A stretch of 32,133 bases of DNA from positions 1-32,133 of the forward strand of contig RZYZ01000003.1 of the NCBI GenBank assembly GCA_009930125.1, given 5' to 3'. The position numbers were made by a program, and so were the translations under genes. Below are positions 22,964 to 31,979 of this stretch, piece by piece (position 1 is the first letter of the stretch; every line of letters starts with the position of its first letter). The notes under the pieces were generated by a model, which made no database searches, was not told where the DNA came from, and was given only the letters and a program-made list of their open reading frames with translations. This DNA comes from Clostridia bacterium. Lineage in GTDB: Bacteria > Bacillota > Clostridia > Clostridiales > Clostridiaceae.

Positions 22964-23014
22964 AAAGAAGGAAGCGCAGCTGATCAATGAGGCTGCGCTT
23001 CCTTCTTTCTTTTT
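22964..23014. terminator. Strong bidirectional terminator between SCIFF operon and helicase gene
   Basis: A 17-bp perfect stem (22964-22980 with 22992-23008; GAAGGAAGCGCAGC core), an 11-nt loop and a T-run on the plus strand, with an A-run on the other side. It closes both convergent transcription units. Confidence 0.85.
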
Positions 23015-26000
23015 TCAGATTCTGGCTGTGAAGTTTCCGTTTTCCTCTTTCGTTATGGGTTCATCGGATGTCTTCTGAAGGATCTGTCGCACTTTCTCTT
23101 CCAGCTTTTCGTTTCCTCTGGCATAACCGAAGAGTTTCAACACTTCAGTCACCAGACTCTCCTCCGGAATGGAAACCTGCTTCTCCACCACATCCTGTAT
23201 GGCCAGCTGAATTTCTTCCAGAGGAAGATCCTCCGCCTCTCTTTTCATTTCTCTGGTGGCATAGCGATAGAAGCTGACACCGGAGTCCTTGTCCTCTCCA
23301 TAGATGAAATACTGACCTTCTTTTTCCACAATCTCATATCCGAGACCCGATAAAATGGTGTCGATGGTGTCTACACTTTTCTGGGTGTATCTTACACCAA
23401 AGGCTTTCAGTGTCTGTCTGTACAGTAGATTCAAAGTGATGGGCGCCTCCACATGAATGATTTTCATCAGTGTATCCTTGATGTCTCTGGTGTTCTTTGG
23501 CATCCTGAACTCTTCTGCGCTCATGGGTCTGTGATCAAACTCCGCCTGCACATAAGCTCTTGAAATCCCCTCTTCCGCACGGGAATCTTCCGGCTTCTCC
23601 TCCTGAGAAATGAGATTTCCGATGCCGAGGTCCTGGCTCTTGGCTTTATTTTCAGTGGTCATTGCACCACTGCGGATCTCTCTGACTTTCTCGAGAATTC
23701 TCTCCACTTCCTGCTGGCTGTTTTCCATCCAGTCCATGGGATAGACTTTCAGAAGATTCCATCCAAGTCCTTCCAGTACCATCTCCTGCAGAATGTCCCG
23801 ATCCCTTGCGCTTTTGGCATTTTTGTAGGATTCGCCCTGGCAGAGTATGCCCAGAAGATATTCCTCGGGCTTCTCTTCGTTCACCACGGCCAGATCCACC
23901 TTATATTTGGATGCACCGACGCGGATGTCCACCTGAAGACCCTTTGCCAAGAGCTCTTTACGGATGGCATCGGCAAGGGTGTCCTTCTGCACCCGGGACT
24001 TCACCTCTGCCAGGTCCACAGGCTGGCTGCCTCTTCGCGCATAGTCCAGAAATCCTTTCAGGTCATGAATGCCCTGGGAAGAGGTTCTGGACGTGTCCAT
24101 CATTTCCGGACGGATGCTGGTGAAGATCTTCATCTCCTTTTTGGATCTTGTGATGGCCACATTCAGGCGTTTCCATCCGTTTTCTCTGTTGAGCGGTCCG
24201 AAATTCAGCGTGATCTTTCCTTCTTCATCCGGTCCATACCCGATGCTGAACAGAATCACGTCCCGCTCATCTCCCTGGACATTCTCCAGATTCTTCACGA
24301 AAACCGGCTCGTCCATGGCAAGGATTCTTTCTTCGATTTCAGGATAATTCTTCAGCGCTTCAGAGAGGGTATCCTCAATCATGTCTTTCTGCGCCATGCT
24401 GAAGGTGACGACGCCAATGGAATCTTCTCTTCTTTTCTCATCCTGCAGGCGCATCATGATTTCAGCAACCACCGCTTCCGCTTCCTTGGGATTCGCTCTG
24501 GTGCCGCCTCGTCCATAGGTGGCCTCCACATACTGATAGCTCACCTTTGATTTCAGTTCTCCCGGTGAGGGATAGGTGTACAGGTCATTGTCATAGTAGG
24601 TTCTGTTGCTGTAGGCGATGAGGCTTTCATGACGACTTCTGTAGTGCCAGAGCAGTGAGGTCTCCGGCATGGATAAGGCCAGCGCATCCTCCAGAATATT
24701 ATCCAGATCCTCCATGACGCCATCTTCCTCTTCCACTTTGCCGCTGGCCGTACTGAAGAACGTGGTCGGAGGGAGCTGCTTGGGATCGCCTACGATGACT
24801 ACTTCCTTTCCTCTGGCCATGGCACCCACGGATTCCGCCGTCGGCATCTGGGAAGCCTCGTCGAAGATGACCAGATCAAAGTATTCCCTGGAGGTGCCCA
24901 GATACTGGGCCACAGACAGAGGGCTCATGAGCATGCAGGGCGTGATTCGCGGAAGAAGGTTCGGCAGTCTGTCAAAGAGGTTTCTCAGGGTCATGCCCCG
25001 ACCGCCGCTTCGTATGGCTCTCTGCAGGATGCCCACCTCCGAGGAGCCATTGGCTTCCTTCATCATATTCGGCACTCTGGAAGCCAGTACATGCTGGATT
25101 TCTCTCCTGGCCAGATTCTCGTACTTTTCCGTGATTTCCCTGAAATAGGCGATTTTTTCCTTGAACTGTCTGCCTGTCACCGCCTGAAGAAGAGGCTCCT
25201 TCGACAGGATATACAGGAAGGCTCCCTTATAAAGGCTCTTCATCAGGGCTTCTTCCGCATCCTTTCCGGGCAGGGTTCCTTCTTCATAAGCTTGAATCAT
25301 AGGCATCAGCTCTTTTTTCTCCGCCTTCTCGATGAGTCTGTTATAGGTTGTCCACTCTCTCAGAGCCTCCAGATTGTATCCATAGGTCGTAAGCCTGTCG
25401 AAGAACCGATAGGCCCAGTTCCCTTCCAGACCCGGAAGGGTCTCCACATCCAGTGAAAGCTTCTCTTTCAGGGCGGTGTAGTCCTTCTCGAAGGTTGAAT
25501 AGGCCTCTAGAAACTGCTGGGATGTTTCCTGGCGAATCTCTTTGAAGACCATGAGCGCTTTCTCTGCACCCTTCAGATCAAGCTGACGGAAGAGGCTTCT
25601 GAAGTTCTCTAGCTCCGCCATGATGCCTCTCAGATGCACGGATGTCTTCTCCTCCAACGAACTGATAAACGGCCTGTCAGAAACACCAAGACCACTCAGG
25701 ATCTCGTCAAGGGACGATTCCAGTTTTCTCTTCTCTTCCATCTGGTTAAGGAGAGGAAGGGTCTCTTCTTCCGTTACTTCCTTTCCTCTTCTCTGAGCGG
25801 ACAGGACTCTTGTGACTTTCTTCCGGGTCATGCCTCTCAGCAGGATGAACTTCTCCTCCGCTTTCAGGAACGTGTCTCTCAGCTCCTTTTCATTCAGAAG
25901 AAACAGGCTGGGTTCATATTCTGTCAGAAGCTTTTCTTCCAGCTGCTCCTTTTTCTCCGCCAGAAGAGCGGCGTTTTCCAGAAGATCCAGCCGGTAGCCG

Positions 26001-28789
26001 TCTTCATGGAAGAGCAGTTCTCTGGAAAGCGATGTCTCCTCCAGTTTCTTCAGAAGACCATGGACTGCATCCAGCTTCCTCTTCTCGCTCAGATCTTTCA
26101 GGGAGAGTTCATTCATGAGCGCATCGGTGATGCTGCCCAGTTTTTCCGCTTTCTCCTTCAGTTGATCGATTTCCTTCTCCACCTGGCTCTTCAGATCGAA
26201 GGTGTAGTCTGTGATGCCGATGCCTTTCAGCGGTGCATCCGCATATTCTCCAGTGGTTTCCGAGATGGATCGGAGTTCTCTGCCCAGGAGGAAAAGCTCC
26301 TCCATCTGGGCTCTGGTCAGGGCTTCATACCGGATATCCAGTCCTTCGATCTCTGGAGCGGATTCCAGATATTCCAGTTTACCCATGAGTTCATAGGCGG
26401 ACAGGTCAAAACCATAGGATCTATAGAGCGCTCCGACCACTTCATTGAGTTCTCCTCGGAGCTCCTTCAGCTTCAGGGCTTCCCCTTTAAAATCCACCTC
26501 ACCTCTGGAGACCATTTTGGTGGTCTCTTCCAGCTTCTTCAGTATATGGGTCTTCTTGCTTTTATTGGAATGCACCTCCAGTGAAAAGTGACCCAGCCCC
26601 AGGCCTTCCAGCCTTCTCTGAACCACAGACAGCGCCGCCATTTTCTCCGCCACGAAAAGAACCCTCTTCCCCTGGTAGAGCGCATTGGCGATGATGGTGG
26701 TGATGGTCTGGGATTTCCCTGTGCCGGGTGGTCCGTGGAGGACGAAGGATTTTCCTTTCACCGCCGCATCCACGGCCTGAAGCTGACTGGCATCGGTGCT
26801 TACCGGTAGTAGAATCTCTGAAGGGGAGATCACTTCATCGAGCATGATCTGGTCCTTCAGAATCTTTTCCGGCTCAAAGGTCAGCTTTCCCTCCATGAGC
26901 GAACGGATCACCTTGTTTCTCTTCAGGTCCTCCCCGTGATTTCTGATGTCGTTCCACATGATGAATCTGGAGAAGGAAAAGAGTCCCAGATGCACTTCGT
27001 CCAGCACATCCCATCGCTTCTGACTGAGCACGGCGTTTCTGACTATGCTCAGGACCTTCACCACATCCACACCCTTCTCATCCAGCGGCAGCTCGGAAAG
27101 ACCCTGTATCTCCAGATCGAAATCCTGCTTCAGCTTTTCCAGAAGCGTGATGTTCACCAGTGTATCCTCTTCCCTTGCTGAGATGGTGTAGGCGTTTCTG
27201 CCCACTTTCTTCTTCATCTCCACCGGGATCAGAAGCAGCGGTGCATAGCGTTCCTTGGTAGATCGGCTGTTTTCATACCATTTGAGCACGCCCATGGTGA
27301 GAAAGAGACTGTTTGCCCCCGATTCCTCCAGATGCGTTCTGGCATCTCTATACATCCTTGTGAGCTTCTTCTCTAGAGTCTCCTCCTCCATCAGTGTGCG
27401 AAGCTTTCTCTGCTGGAACTCTCCTTCCAGAAGCGGTCCGTAGGCGGTGAAATAGTCCGCGGCTTTAGACAGGCTTTCCCCTTCTCTTCTTTCATGATCG
27501 GACACTCTCGAGAGCACCTGAAATTCCCTGCCGTCATAGAGCACATCTTCCAGAGCACGCAGATCCTTCACCAGAAGCTCGATGCCTTTTCTGCCCGGCA
27601 CGTAGTTCAGAAGACTGTTCCGAAGACTGAGATCCAGAAGCTTTCTTTCCCAGAGGGTTTTTCGATCCAGCACCTTCTCGGGCTTTTCTTCCACCAGCTT
27701 CACCACTTCCTTCAGCTCAGGAAGCTCATTTGTCCTCTCCTCCATATTCTGCTCTTTCCTCTGCACATACTGGCCATTCACAAGAAGCCTCTCCGGCAGT
27801 GGGCGGATTCCTCCGACTCTTGCTCTTTTCACATCGATGGACAGGAGAAAGTTCTCTTCATTTTTCAGGTGGCTTAGGGCATGCTCTTCCGACTGGGTGA
27901 AGGAAAGATTCTGTCCGCTTCGGATGTCTGTGGTTTCCAGAACACCGATGATGGACATGCCTTCCGCAGAACGCTTCGTCAGGGAGGTGGCATCATACTC
28001 CACCGTATCCTGAAAGAACTCCTCTTCCTGCCAGTATCCAAGGAAGGAATGGCCTTTGATGAGAACGATGATCGGATAGATGGAAACGGCCTCCAGGCAG
28101 GAAGCAAAGAGCAGTGTAAGGTCCAGACAGGTGCCCATCTTCTTCTCCAGCACCTCACTGGAAAGACGCACTCTCTGTCCTCTGGCCACAAAGGATGCAG
28201 GCGGACCGATGTAGGTGATCTCCTGATTCTTCAGTGCCATGAAGATGGCGTGAACCTGTTCCCGGACACGGTTGATGTCTCCCTTCTGATACCCTTCAAA
28301 GGACGGGTCCTTTCCCGATTCCTTCAGAATATGGGAGGCTTCCACCAGTATGTTGTCGATGGCGGGATGATTAGGCGTCACGAATGCCGTGAGCACTTCA
28401 GGCATGGTATCCATCCCCTGCCATTCATTGTAGGAAAGGACATGGACCTCCCTGGTCTCCTCCATGAGCACTGTCCCTTCTTCAGAGATTTCGATCTTCA
28501 TCAGCGCGGTCATGGCTTCCGTTAAATGAAACAGATCCTCCGGATTCAGCTCCACGGTAATCTGTCCCAGGTCCACCTCCAGACCGGAAGGCAGAACATC
28601 CAGTGTCCTTGTGAAGGGCTTTGCGATGTTCTCCTGAAAAGAGACGCTGATTTTAAGCTGTTTCAGGTCTCTATCTGACTGATTGGTCACTGTGATTTTG
28701 CGCAGGAACGGAATTCCGTTCAGGACCATGGCGTAATTCAGGGTGTCGGCGTAATCCACTTGTATGCTTAAGTGCTTTGTCACTTCCAT
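23015..28789 (-). CDS. Giant DUF4011/SF1 helicase with Vsr/MTES-like nuclease and DUF3320 domains
   Basis: A 1924-residue single-chain protein. The ATG at 28789 follows AAGGAGG at 5 bases; an upstream ATG ten codons earlier lacks a site. Order: N-terminal beta region (1-130); a transglutaminase-like domain with Cys221 (MGTCLDLTLLFAS), His247 (GHSFLGYW) and Asp266 (VEYDAT); DUF4011 start at about 375 (LWERKLLDLSLRNSLLNY); SF1 helicase with Walker A GPPGTGKS (686-693), a long coiled-coil insert (about 760-1230), Walker B VIFDEASQMP (about 1307), VGDPKQLPPT and the C-terminal NVQGDERDVILFS and RLNVAITRSKK motifs; a PD-(D/E)xK Vsr/MTES-like domain at about 1600-1680 (KVDLAVV, then LLGILCQGESY); and DUF3320 at about 1760-1820. 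Homologues act on DNA and several are regarded as defence-type enzymes. It is monocistronic, with no partner genes. Confidence 0.9.
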   Translation of the reverse strand: MEVTKHLSIQVDYADTLNYAMVLNGIPFLRKITVTNQSDRDLKQLKISVSFQENIAKPFTRTLDVLPSGLEVDLGQITVELNPEDLFHLTEAMTALMKIEISEEGTVLMEETREVHVLSYNEWQGMDTMPEVLTAFVTPNHPAIDNILVEASHILKESGKDPSFEGYQKGDINRVREQVHAIFMALKNQEITYIGPPASFVARGQRVRLSSEVLEKKMGTCLDLTLLFASCLEAVSIYPIIVLIKGHSFLGYWQEEEFFQDTVEYDATSLTKRSAEGMSIIGVLETTDIRSGQNLSFTQSEEHALSHLKNEENFLLSIDVKRARVGGIRPLPERLLVNGQYVQRKEQNMEERTNELPELKEVVKLVEEKPEKVLDRKTLWERKLLDLSLRNSLLNYVPGRKGIELLVKDLRALEDVLYDGREFQVLSRVSDHERREGESLSKAADYFTAYGPLLEGEFQQRKLRTLMEEETLEKKLTRMYRDARTHLEESGANSLFLTMGVLKWYENSRSTKERYAPLLLIPVEMKKKVGRNAYTISAREEDTLVNITLLEKLKQDFDLEIQGLSELPLDEKGVDVVKVLSIVRNAVLSQKRWDVLDEVHLGLFSFSRFIMWNDIRNHGEDLKRNKVIRSLMEGKLTFEPEKILKDQIMLDEVISPSEILLPVSTDASQLQAVDAAVKGKSFVLHGPPGTGKSQTITTIIANALYQGKRVLFVAEKMAALSVVQRRLEGLGLGHFSLEVHSNKSKKTHILKKLEETTKMVSRGEVDFKGEALKLKELRGELNEVVGALYRSYGFDLSAYELMGKLEYLESAPEIEGLDIRYEALTRAQMEELFLLGRELRSISETTGEYADAPLKGIGITDYTFDLKSQVEKEIDQLKEKAEKLGSITDALMNELSLKDLSEKRKLDAVHGLLKKLEETSLSRELLFHEDGYRLDLLENAALLAEKKEQLEEKLLTEYEPSLFLLNEKELRDTFLKAEEKFILLRGMTRKKVTRVLSAQRRGKEVTEEETLPLLNQMEEKRKLESSLDEILSGLGVSDRPFISSLEEKTSVHLRGIMAELENFRSLFRQLDLKGAEKALMVFKEIRQETSQQFLEAYSTFEKDYTALKEKLSLDVETLPGLEGNWAYRFFDRLTTYGYNLEALREWTTYNRLIEKAEKKELMPMIQAYEEGTLPGKDAEEALMKSLYKGAFLYILSKEPLLQAVTGRQFKEKIAYFREITEKYENLARREIQHVLASRVPNMMKEANGSSEVGILQRAIRSGGRGMTLRNLFDRLPNLLPRITPCMLMSPLSVAQYLGTSREYFDLVIFDEASQMPTAESVGAMARGKEVVIVGDPKQLPPTTFFSTASGKVEEEDGVMEDLDNILEDALALSMPETSLLWHYRSRHESLIAYSNRTYYDNDLYTYPSPGELKSKVSYQYVEATYGRGGTRANPKEAEAVVAEIMMRLQDEKRREDSIGVVTFSMAQKDMIEDTLSEALKNYPEIEERILAMDEPVFVKNLENVQGDERDVILFSIGYGPDEEGKITLNFGPLNRENGWKRLNVAITRSKKEMKIFTSIRPEMMDTSRTSSQGIHDLKGFLDYARRGSQPVDLAEVKSRVQKDTLADAIRKELLAKGLQVDIRVGASKYKVDLAVVNEEKPEEYLLGILCQGESYKNAKSARDRDILQEMVLEGLGWNLLKVYPMDWMENSQQEVERILEKVREIRSGAMTTENKAKSQDLGIGNLISQEEKPEDSRAEEGISRAYVQAEFDHRPMSAEEFRMPKNTRDIKDTLMKIIHVEAPITLNLLYRQTLKAFGVRYTQKSVDTIDTILSGLGYEIVEKEGQYFIYGEDKDSGVSFYRYATREMKREAEDLPLEEIQLAIQDVVEKQVSIPEESLVTEVLKLFGYARGNEKLEEKVRQILQKTSDEPITKEENGNFTARI

Positions 28790-28977
28790 ATTTGCCTCCT
28801 TAGACTCTTCTCCTTTCATTCTAGTACATTATCGGAATATTTTGTAGATATTTCCGTTTTGATGAAATTTTGGCATCATTTTGTAATTACTTCGCTTCAC
28901 GAAGCATATACAATGGACTTAGGAAACAACGAAAAGAAGACACAAAGCCACCCATATCCATAAAGGGGGAAATCAGC

Positions 28978-29943
28978 ATGAAAACAGGAAAGAAAATCGC
29001 CATCGGCATCGCTTCCCTGCTCCTATTGTCCTTCATAGGGGTATTCATCTTCACACTTCTGGGCGGAAATCTAGCAAAAAACGCCACGGAGGACTCCATG
29101 GGCTATGCCCCAGGCATGCCGGCGGAGTCGCCTGCAGAACAGGCTTATGAAGAATCAGGCGGTGAATACGATCAGGGATTCGGACGGGAAGGCTCCATCG
29201 GAGACAAGATCATAGGAACCTATTCCATGAACTTCGAAACCCTGGAATTCAGTGAAACCATATCCGATCTGGAGTCTCTTGTAAGCAAGTATCAGGGATA
29301 TATCCAGAGTTCCCAGATCTACAACCAGTCTTCCATGGAAGGCAGAATCTATAAGTATGCTGTGCATACGCTGCGTATTCCCAAGGAAGAGGTCATGGCC
29401 TTCAATACAGAGCTGAAACTCATGGCGCATATGGTATCGGAAAACTCCAGCGTTCAGAACGTGACGAGGTACTACAGAGATACCGAGGCAAGGCTGGAAA
29501 CCCTGGAAGCCCAAAGAAAGAGGCTCAATGAGCTCTATGAACAGGCGGAAAGAATCGAAGACATCATCACCATCGAATCCAAGCTCAACGACATCATCTA
29601 TCAGATCGAGTCTCTCAAGGGAGAGCTTCAGTATCTGGATGAAGAGATCAACTACAGCACCGTCACCACCTATGTGCAGGAAGTATCGAAACTCACCACA
29701 GGAGAAAGCATTCAGGCCTCCTTCAGTGAAAGAATCGGAAATGCCCTTAGCGAATCCGTCTACTTCTTCCAGGAAGCTATGATCAGCTTCTTCATCGTAC
29801 TGATCTATCTGGTACCCTTCCTTGTGATCTTCGGTATCCTGGCCTATGTCGGAAATAAGATCATCAGAAGAAGAAAACCGAAAGTGAAGAAAGAATCGAT
29901 CGGAAACTCCCACATTGAAGAATCAGAAAACACCAAGCAATAA
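28978..29943 (+). CDS. DUF4349-family membrane protein with coiled coil
   Basis: A 321-residue protein. The ATG at 28978 has AGGGGGA 6-8 bases upstream; the frame extends further upstream but without a site. Residues 7-29 are an N-terminal membrane anchor without a lipobox Cys. The extracytoplasmic part carries the DUF4349 features: SMNFETLEFSETISDLESLVSKYQGYIQSSQIY, then HTLRIPKEEVMAFNTEL, and a coiled coil at about 165-220 (DTEARLETLEAQRKRLNELYEQAERIEDIITIESKLNDI), followed by YSTVTTYVQE. A second membrane span lies at about 268-292, and the tail RRRKPKVKKE is cytoplasmic. The family is common in Firmicutes and of unknown function, often proposed to act in the envelope. It is transcribed alone, divergently from the helicase. 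Confidence 0.87.
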   Translation: MKTGKKIAIGIASLLLLSFIGVFIFTLLGGNLAKNATEDSMGYAPGMPAESPAEQAYEESGGEYDQGFGREGSIGDKIIGTYSMNFETLEFSETISDLESLVSKYQGYIQSSQIYNQSSMEGRIYKYAVHTLRIPKEEVMAFNTELKLMAHMVSENSSVQNVTRYYRDTEARLETLEAQRKRLNELYEQAERIEDIITIESKLNDIIYQIESLKGELQYLDEEINYSTVTTYVQEVSKLTTGESIQASFSERIGNALSESVYFFQEAMISFFIVLIYLVPFLVIFGILAYVGNKIIRRRKPKVKKESIGNSHIEESENTKQ

Positions 29944-30009
29944 TCAGACTTCAGCTGGAGAGGAGTATGAAAGAGTTTCTCACCTTTTCCCATAACCGTA
30001 TATTTTCAG

Positions 30010-30044
30010 AAGGAAAGCCAAAGCTTGCTTTCCTTTTTCTTTTT
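30010..30044 (+). terminator. Intrinsic terminator after the DUF4349 gene
   Basis: A 9-bp perfect stem (AAGGAAAGC at 30010-30018 with its complement at 30027-30035) followed by TTTCTTTTT. Confidence 0.8.
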
Positions 30045-30095
30045 GCGTATGGATAACCGGAGCCAGATGGACTAAAATGGGAAGTGAAGAAACCA

Positions 30096-30122
30096 TCAGA
30101 GGATGCACAAGCATCCTCATGA
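30096..30122 (+). repeat. Leader hairpin ahead of the RocB-type gene
   Basis: GAGGATGC-ACAA-GCATCCTC (30099-30118) is a perfect 8-bp stem, extended by TCA/TGA past one bulged A. There is no T-run after it; it ends 24 bases before the ATG at 30147, so it lies in the presumed 5' leader. Its role is unknown. Confidence 0.45.
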
Positions 30123-30146
30123 AGTATAGATAGGCGGTGCATAAAA

Positions 30147-31784
30147 ATGAAACTGGACGGAGATCGGATCAGAGAGCTGACCCTTAACCTTGTGGGTATA
30201 CGAAGTGTCGTGGGAACCAGCGAGGAAAATCATGTAAGTGAAAGAATAAAGGAGATTCTTGGAGACATGCCCTATTTCAGGGAGAATCCGGATCATCTTT
30301 TCTATGTGGAGAACAAGGATGACCCTGTAGGAAGAAAATCCCTCATGGCCATGGTGAGAGGCAGAAAAGATAAGAACCCCAAATGCGTTGTACTCATCGG
30401 ACATATCGACACCGTGGGCACATCAGACTATGGCGATCTGGAAGAACTGGCAACGGATCCCGTGGCGCTGACGGAGAAGTTCCGTCAGCTGGAGCTGCCC
30501 CTGCGCGTCAAGGAAGACCTGGAATCGGGAAACTACCTCTTCGGTCGGGGCGTTCTGGACATGAAATCCGGCGTCTCCATCCTGATTCATCTTCTGGAGG
30601 AGGCAGCCAAAGACCCGGAGAATTTCTCCGGCAGCCTTGTGGCGGCATTCGTTTCCGATGAAGAGGGCAATTCCAGAGGAATGCTCTCCTGCGTTCCGGA
30701 GCTTGTGAAGCTCAAGAAACAATACAGCCTGGAGTATCAGATGGCCCTGGATACGGATTATACCTCCACCAGAACCCTCATGGACCCTAATCGCTACCTT
30801 TATGCCGGCACCATCGGAAAACTCATGCCTTCCTTCTACATCGTCGGTAAGGAAACCCATGTGGGAGATCCTTTCGGAGGACTGGACGCCAATGAAATCG
30901 CCGCAGAGCTGATTCGCAGGATCAATCTCAATGTGGATCTTTCTGATGACGTCATGGGCGAAGTCACTGTACCTCCCGTGACCTTGAGACTGAGAGACCT
31001 GAAACCCGAATACTCCGTACAGACCAATCGGGACAGCTTTGTCTATTTCAACTTCGCCACCCATAACTCCACCCCCTCCAAGGTGCTTCATAGACTGATG
31101 CATGTGGCAAACGACGCCTTTCTGGATGTCATCGAGAAGCTGAATCGTCAGTATCTGAGCTTCACAGAAAAGATGGACCTGCCTCATAAGAAGCTTCCCT
31201 GGGTGAGCAAAGTCTACACCTATGATGAAGTCTATGATGCCGTGGCAGCGAAAATGCCCCATATCCGGGAAGTGCTGGATCAGTATGCCAGGGGCCTCAT
31301 GGACAAAGGCATCACCGATGAAAGAGAAGTCTCCCTGCATCTTGTGAAAAAACTTCACGGCTTATGGGGGAAGAAGGATCCCATGATCATCCTCTACTTC
31401 TCTCCTCCTTACTATCCCCATATGGCGGTGAGCGGAAAGAATGAAGTGGAGAAAAAGCTCATCAGAACACTAAAGGATCTTTCTGACGAAACGCTGCCAA
31501 ACCCCATCCGTTTCAGGAAGTTCTATCCCTATATTTCGGATCTCAGCTACTTCTCCCTGCCGGATGAAGCGTCCGTCACGGATCTTCGACGGAACATGCC
31601 GGGCTTTGGCCTCTCCTATACTCTTCCGCTGGAGGACATCAAGGAGCTCAGCCTGCCCGTCACAAACATCGGACCCTACGGATTCGATGCCCATCAGTTC
31701 ACGGAGCGCATCGAGGTGGACTATTCCTTCTACAGACTGCCGGACATCGTTCTGAAGACCGTTCTGAAGATGCTGGAAGAATAG
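30147..31784 (+). CDS. RocB-type M20 family metallopeptidase
   Basis: A 545-residue zinc-dependent amidohydrolase/peptidase close in length and layout to Bacillus RocB, an arginine-utilisation protein of unproven reaction. Metal and catalytic motifs: LIGHIDTVG with His86 and Asp88, FGRGVLDMKSG with bridging Asp138, VSDEEGNSRG with Glu172 as general base and Glu173 as ligand, and later ALDTDYTS. The dimerisation-domain region starts near GKETHVGDPFGGLDANEIAAELI. There is no signal peptide, so it is cytoplasmic. The ribosome-binding site is poor (AGGCGGTG). No other arginine genes are nearby, so the arginine link is by family only. An IS element lies about 30 bases after the stop. Confidence 0.9.
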   Translation: MKLDGDRIRELTLNLVGIRSVVGTSEENHVSERIKEILGDMPYFRENPDHLFYVENKDDPVGRKSLMAMVRGRKDKNPKCVVLIGHIDTVGTSDYGDLEELATDPVALTEKFRQLELPLRVKEDLESGNYLFGRGVLDMKSGVSILIHLLEEAAKDPENFSGSLVAAFVSDEEGNSRGMLSCVPELVKLKKQYSLEYQMALDTDYTSTRTLMDPNRYLYAGTIGKLMPSFYIVGKETHVGDPFGGLDANEIAAELIRRINLNVDLSDDVMGEVTVPPVTLRLRDLKPEYSVQTNRDSFVYFNFATHNSTPSKVLHRLMHVANDAFLDVIEKLNRQYLSFTEKMDLPHKKLPWVSKVYTYDEVYDAVAAKMPHIREVLDQYARGLMDKGITDEREVSLHLVKKLHGLWGKKDPMIILYFSPPYYPHMAVSGKNEVEKKLIRTLKDLSDETLPNPIRFRKFYPYISDLSYFSLPDEASVTDLRRNMPGFGLSYTLPLEDIKELSLPVTNIGPYGFDAHQFTERIEVDYSFYRLPDIVLKTVLKMLEE

Positions 31785-31817
31785 TCGGGAGAATAACTCA
31801 TTACAGAAAGCATCAAG

Positions 31818-31865
31818 GGGTCGTTGCAAAACTACGTAATATAGTTTTGTAACGGCCCTTTTTTT
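31818..31865 (+). terminator. Hairpin with T-run at the IS end
   Basis: A 17-bp stem with two G-U pairs (31818-31834 with 31842-31858), 7-nt loop, then seven T. It works on the plus strand, that is, it would stop transcripts coming from the RocB-type gene into the element. It may be part of the IS terminal repeat or the terminator of that gene. Confidence 0.7.
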
Positions 31866-31979
31866 GTAGTAATTGGTACCAAATCACTATCGATAATTAC
31901 TGGCAGATCTCGAGTTGAACTGATAGTTTAATTCAAGGCATGACAAATAAGCCTAGTACCATTTCTGTTTTGAGTTGGT

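Noticed and set aside
30423-31358. 311-codon minus-strand open frame opposite the RocB-type peptidase
   Set aside because: Antisense to an enzyme with all metal motifs intact; no start signal or domain.
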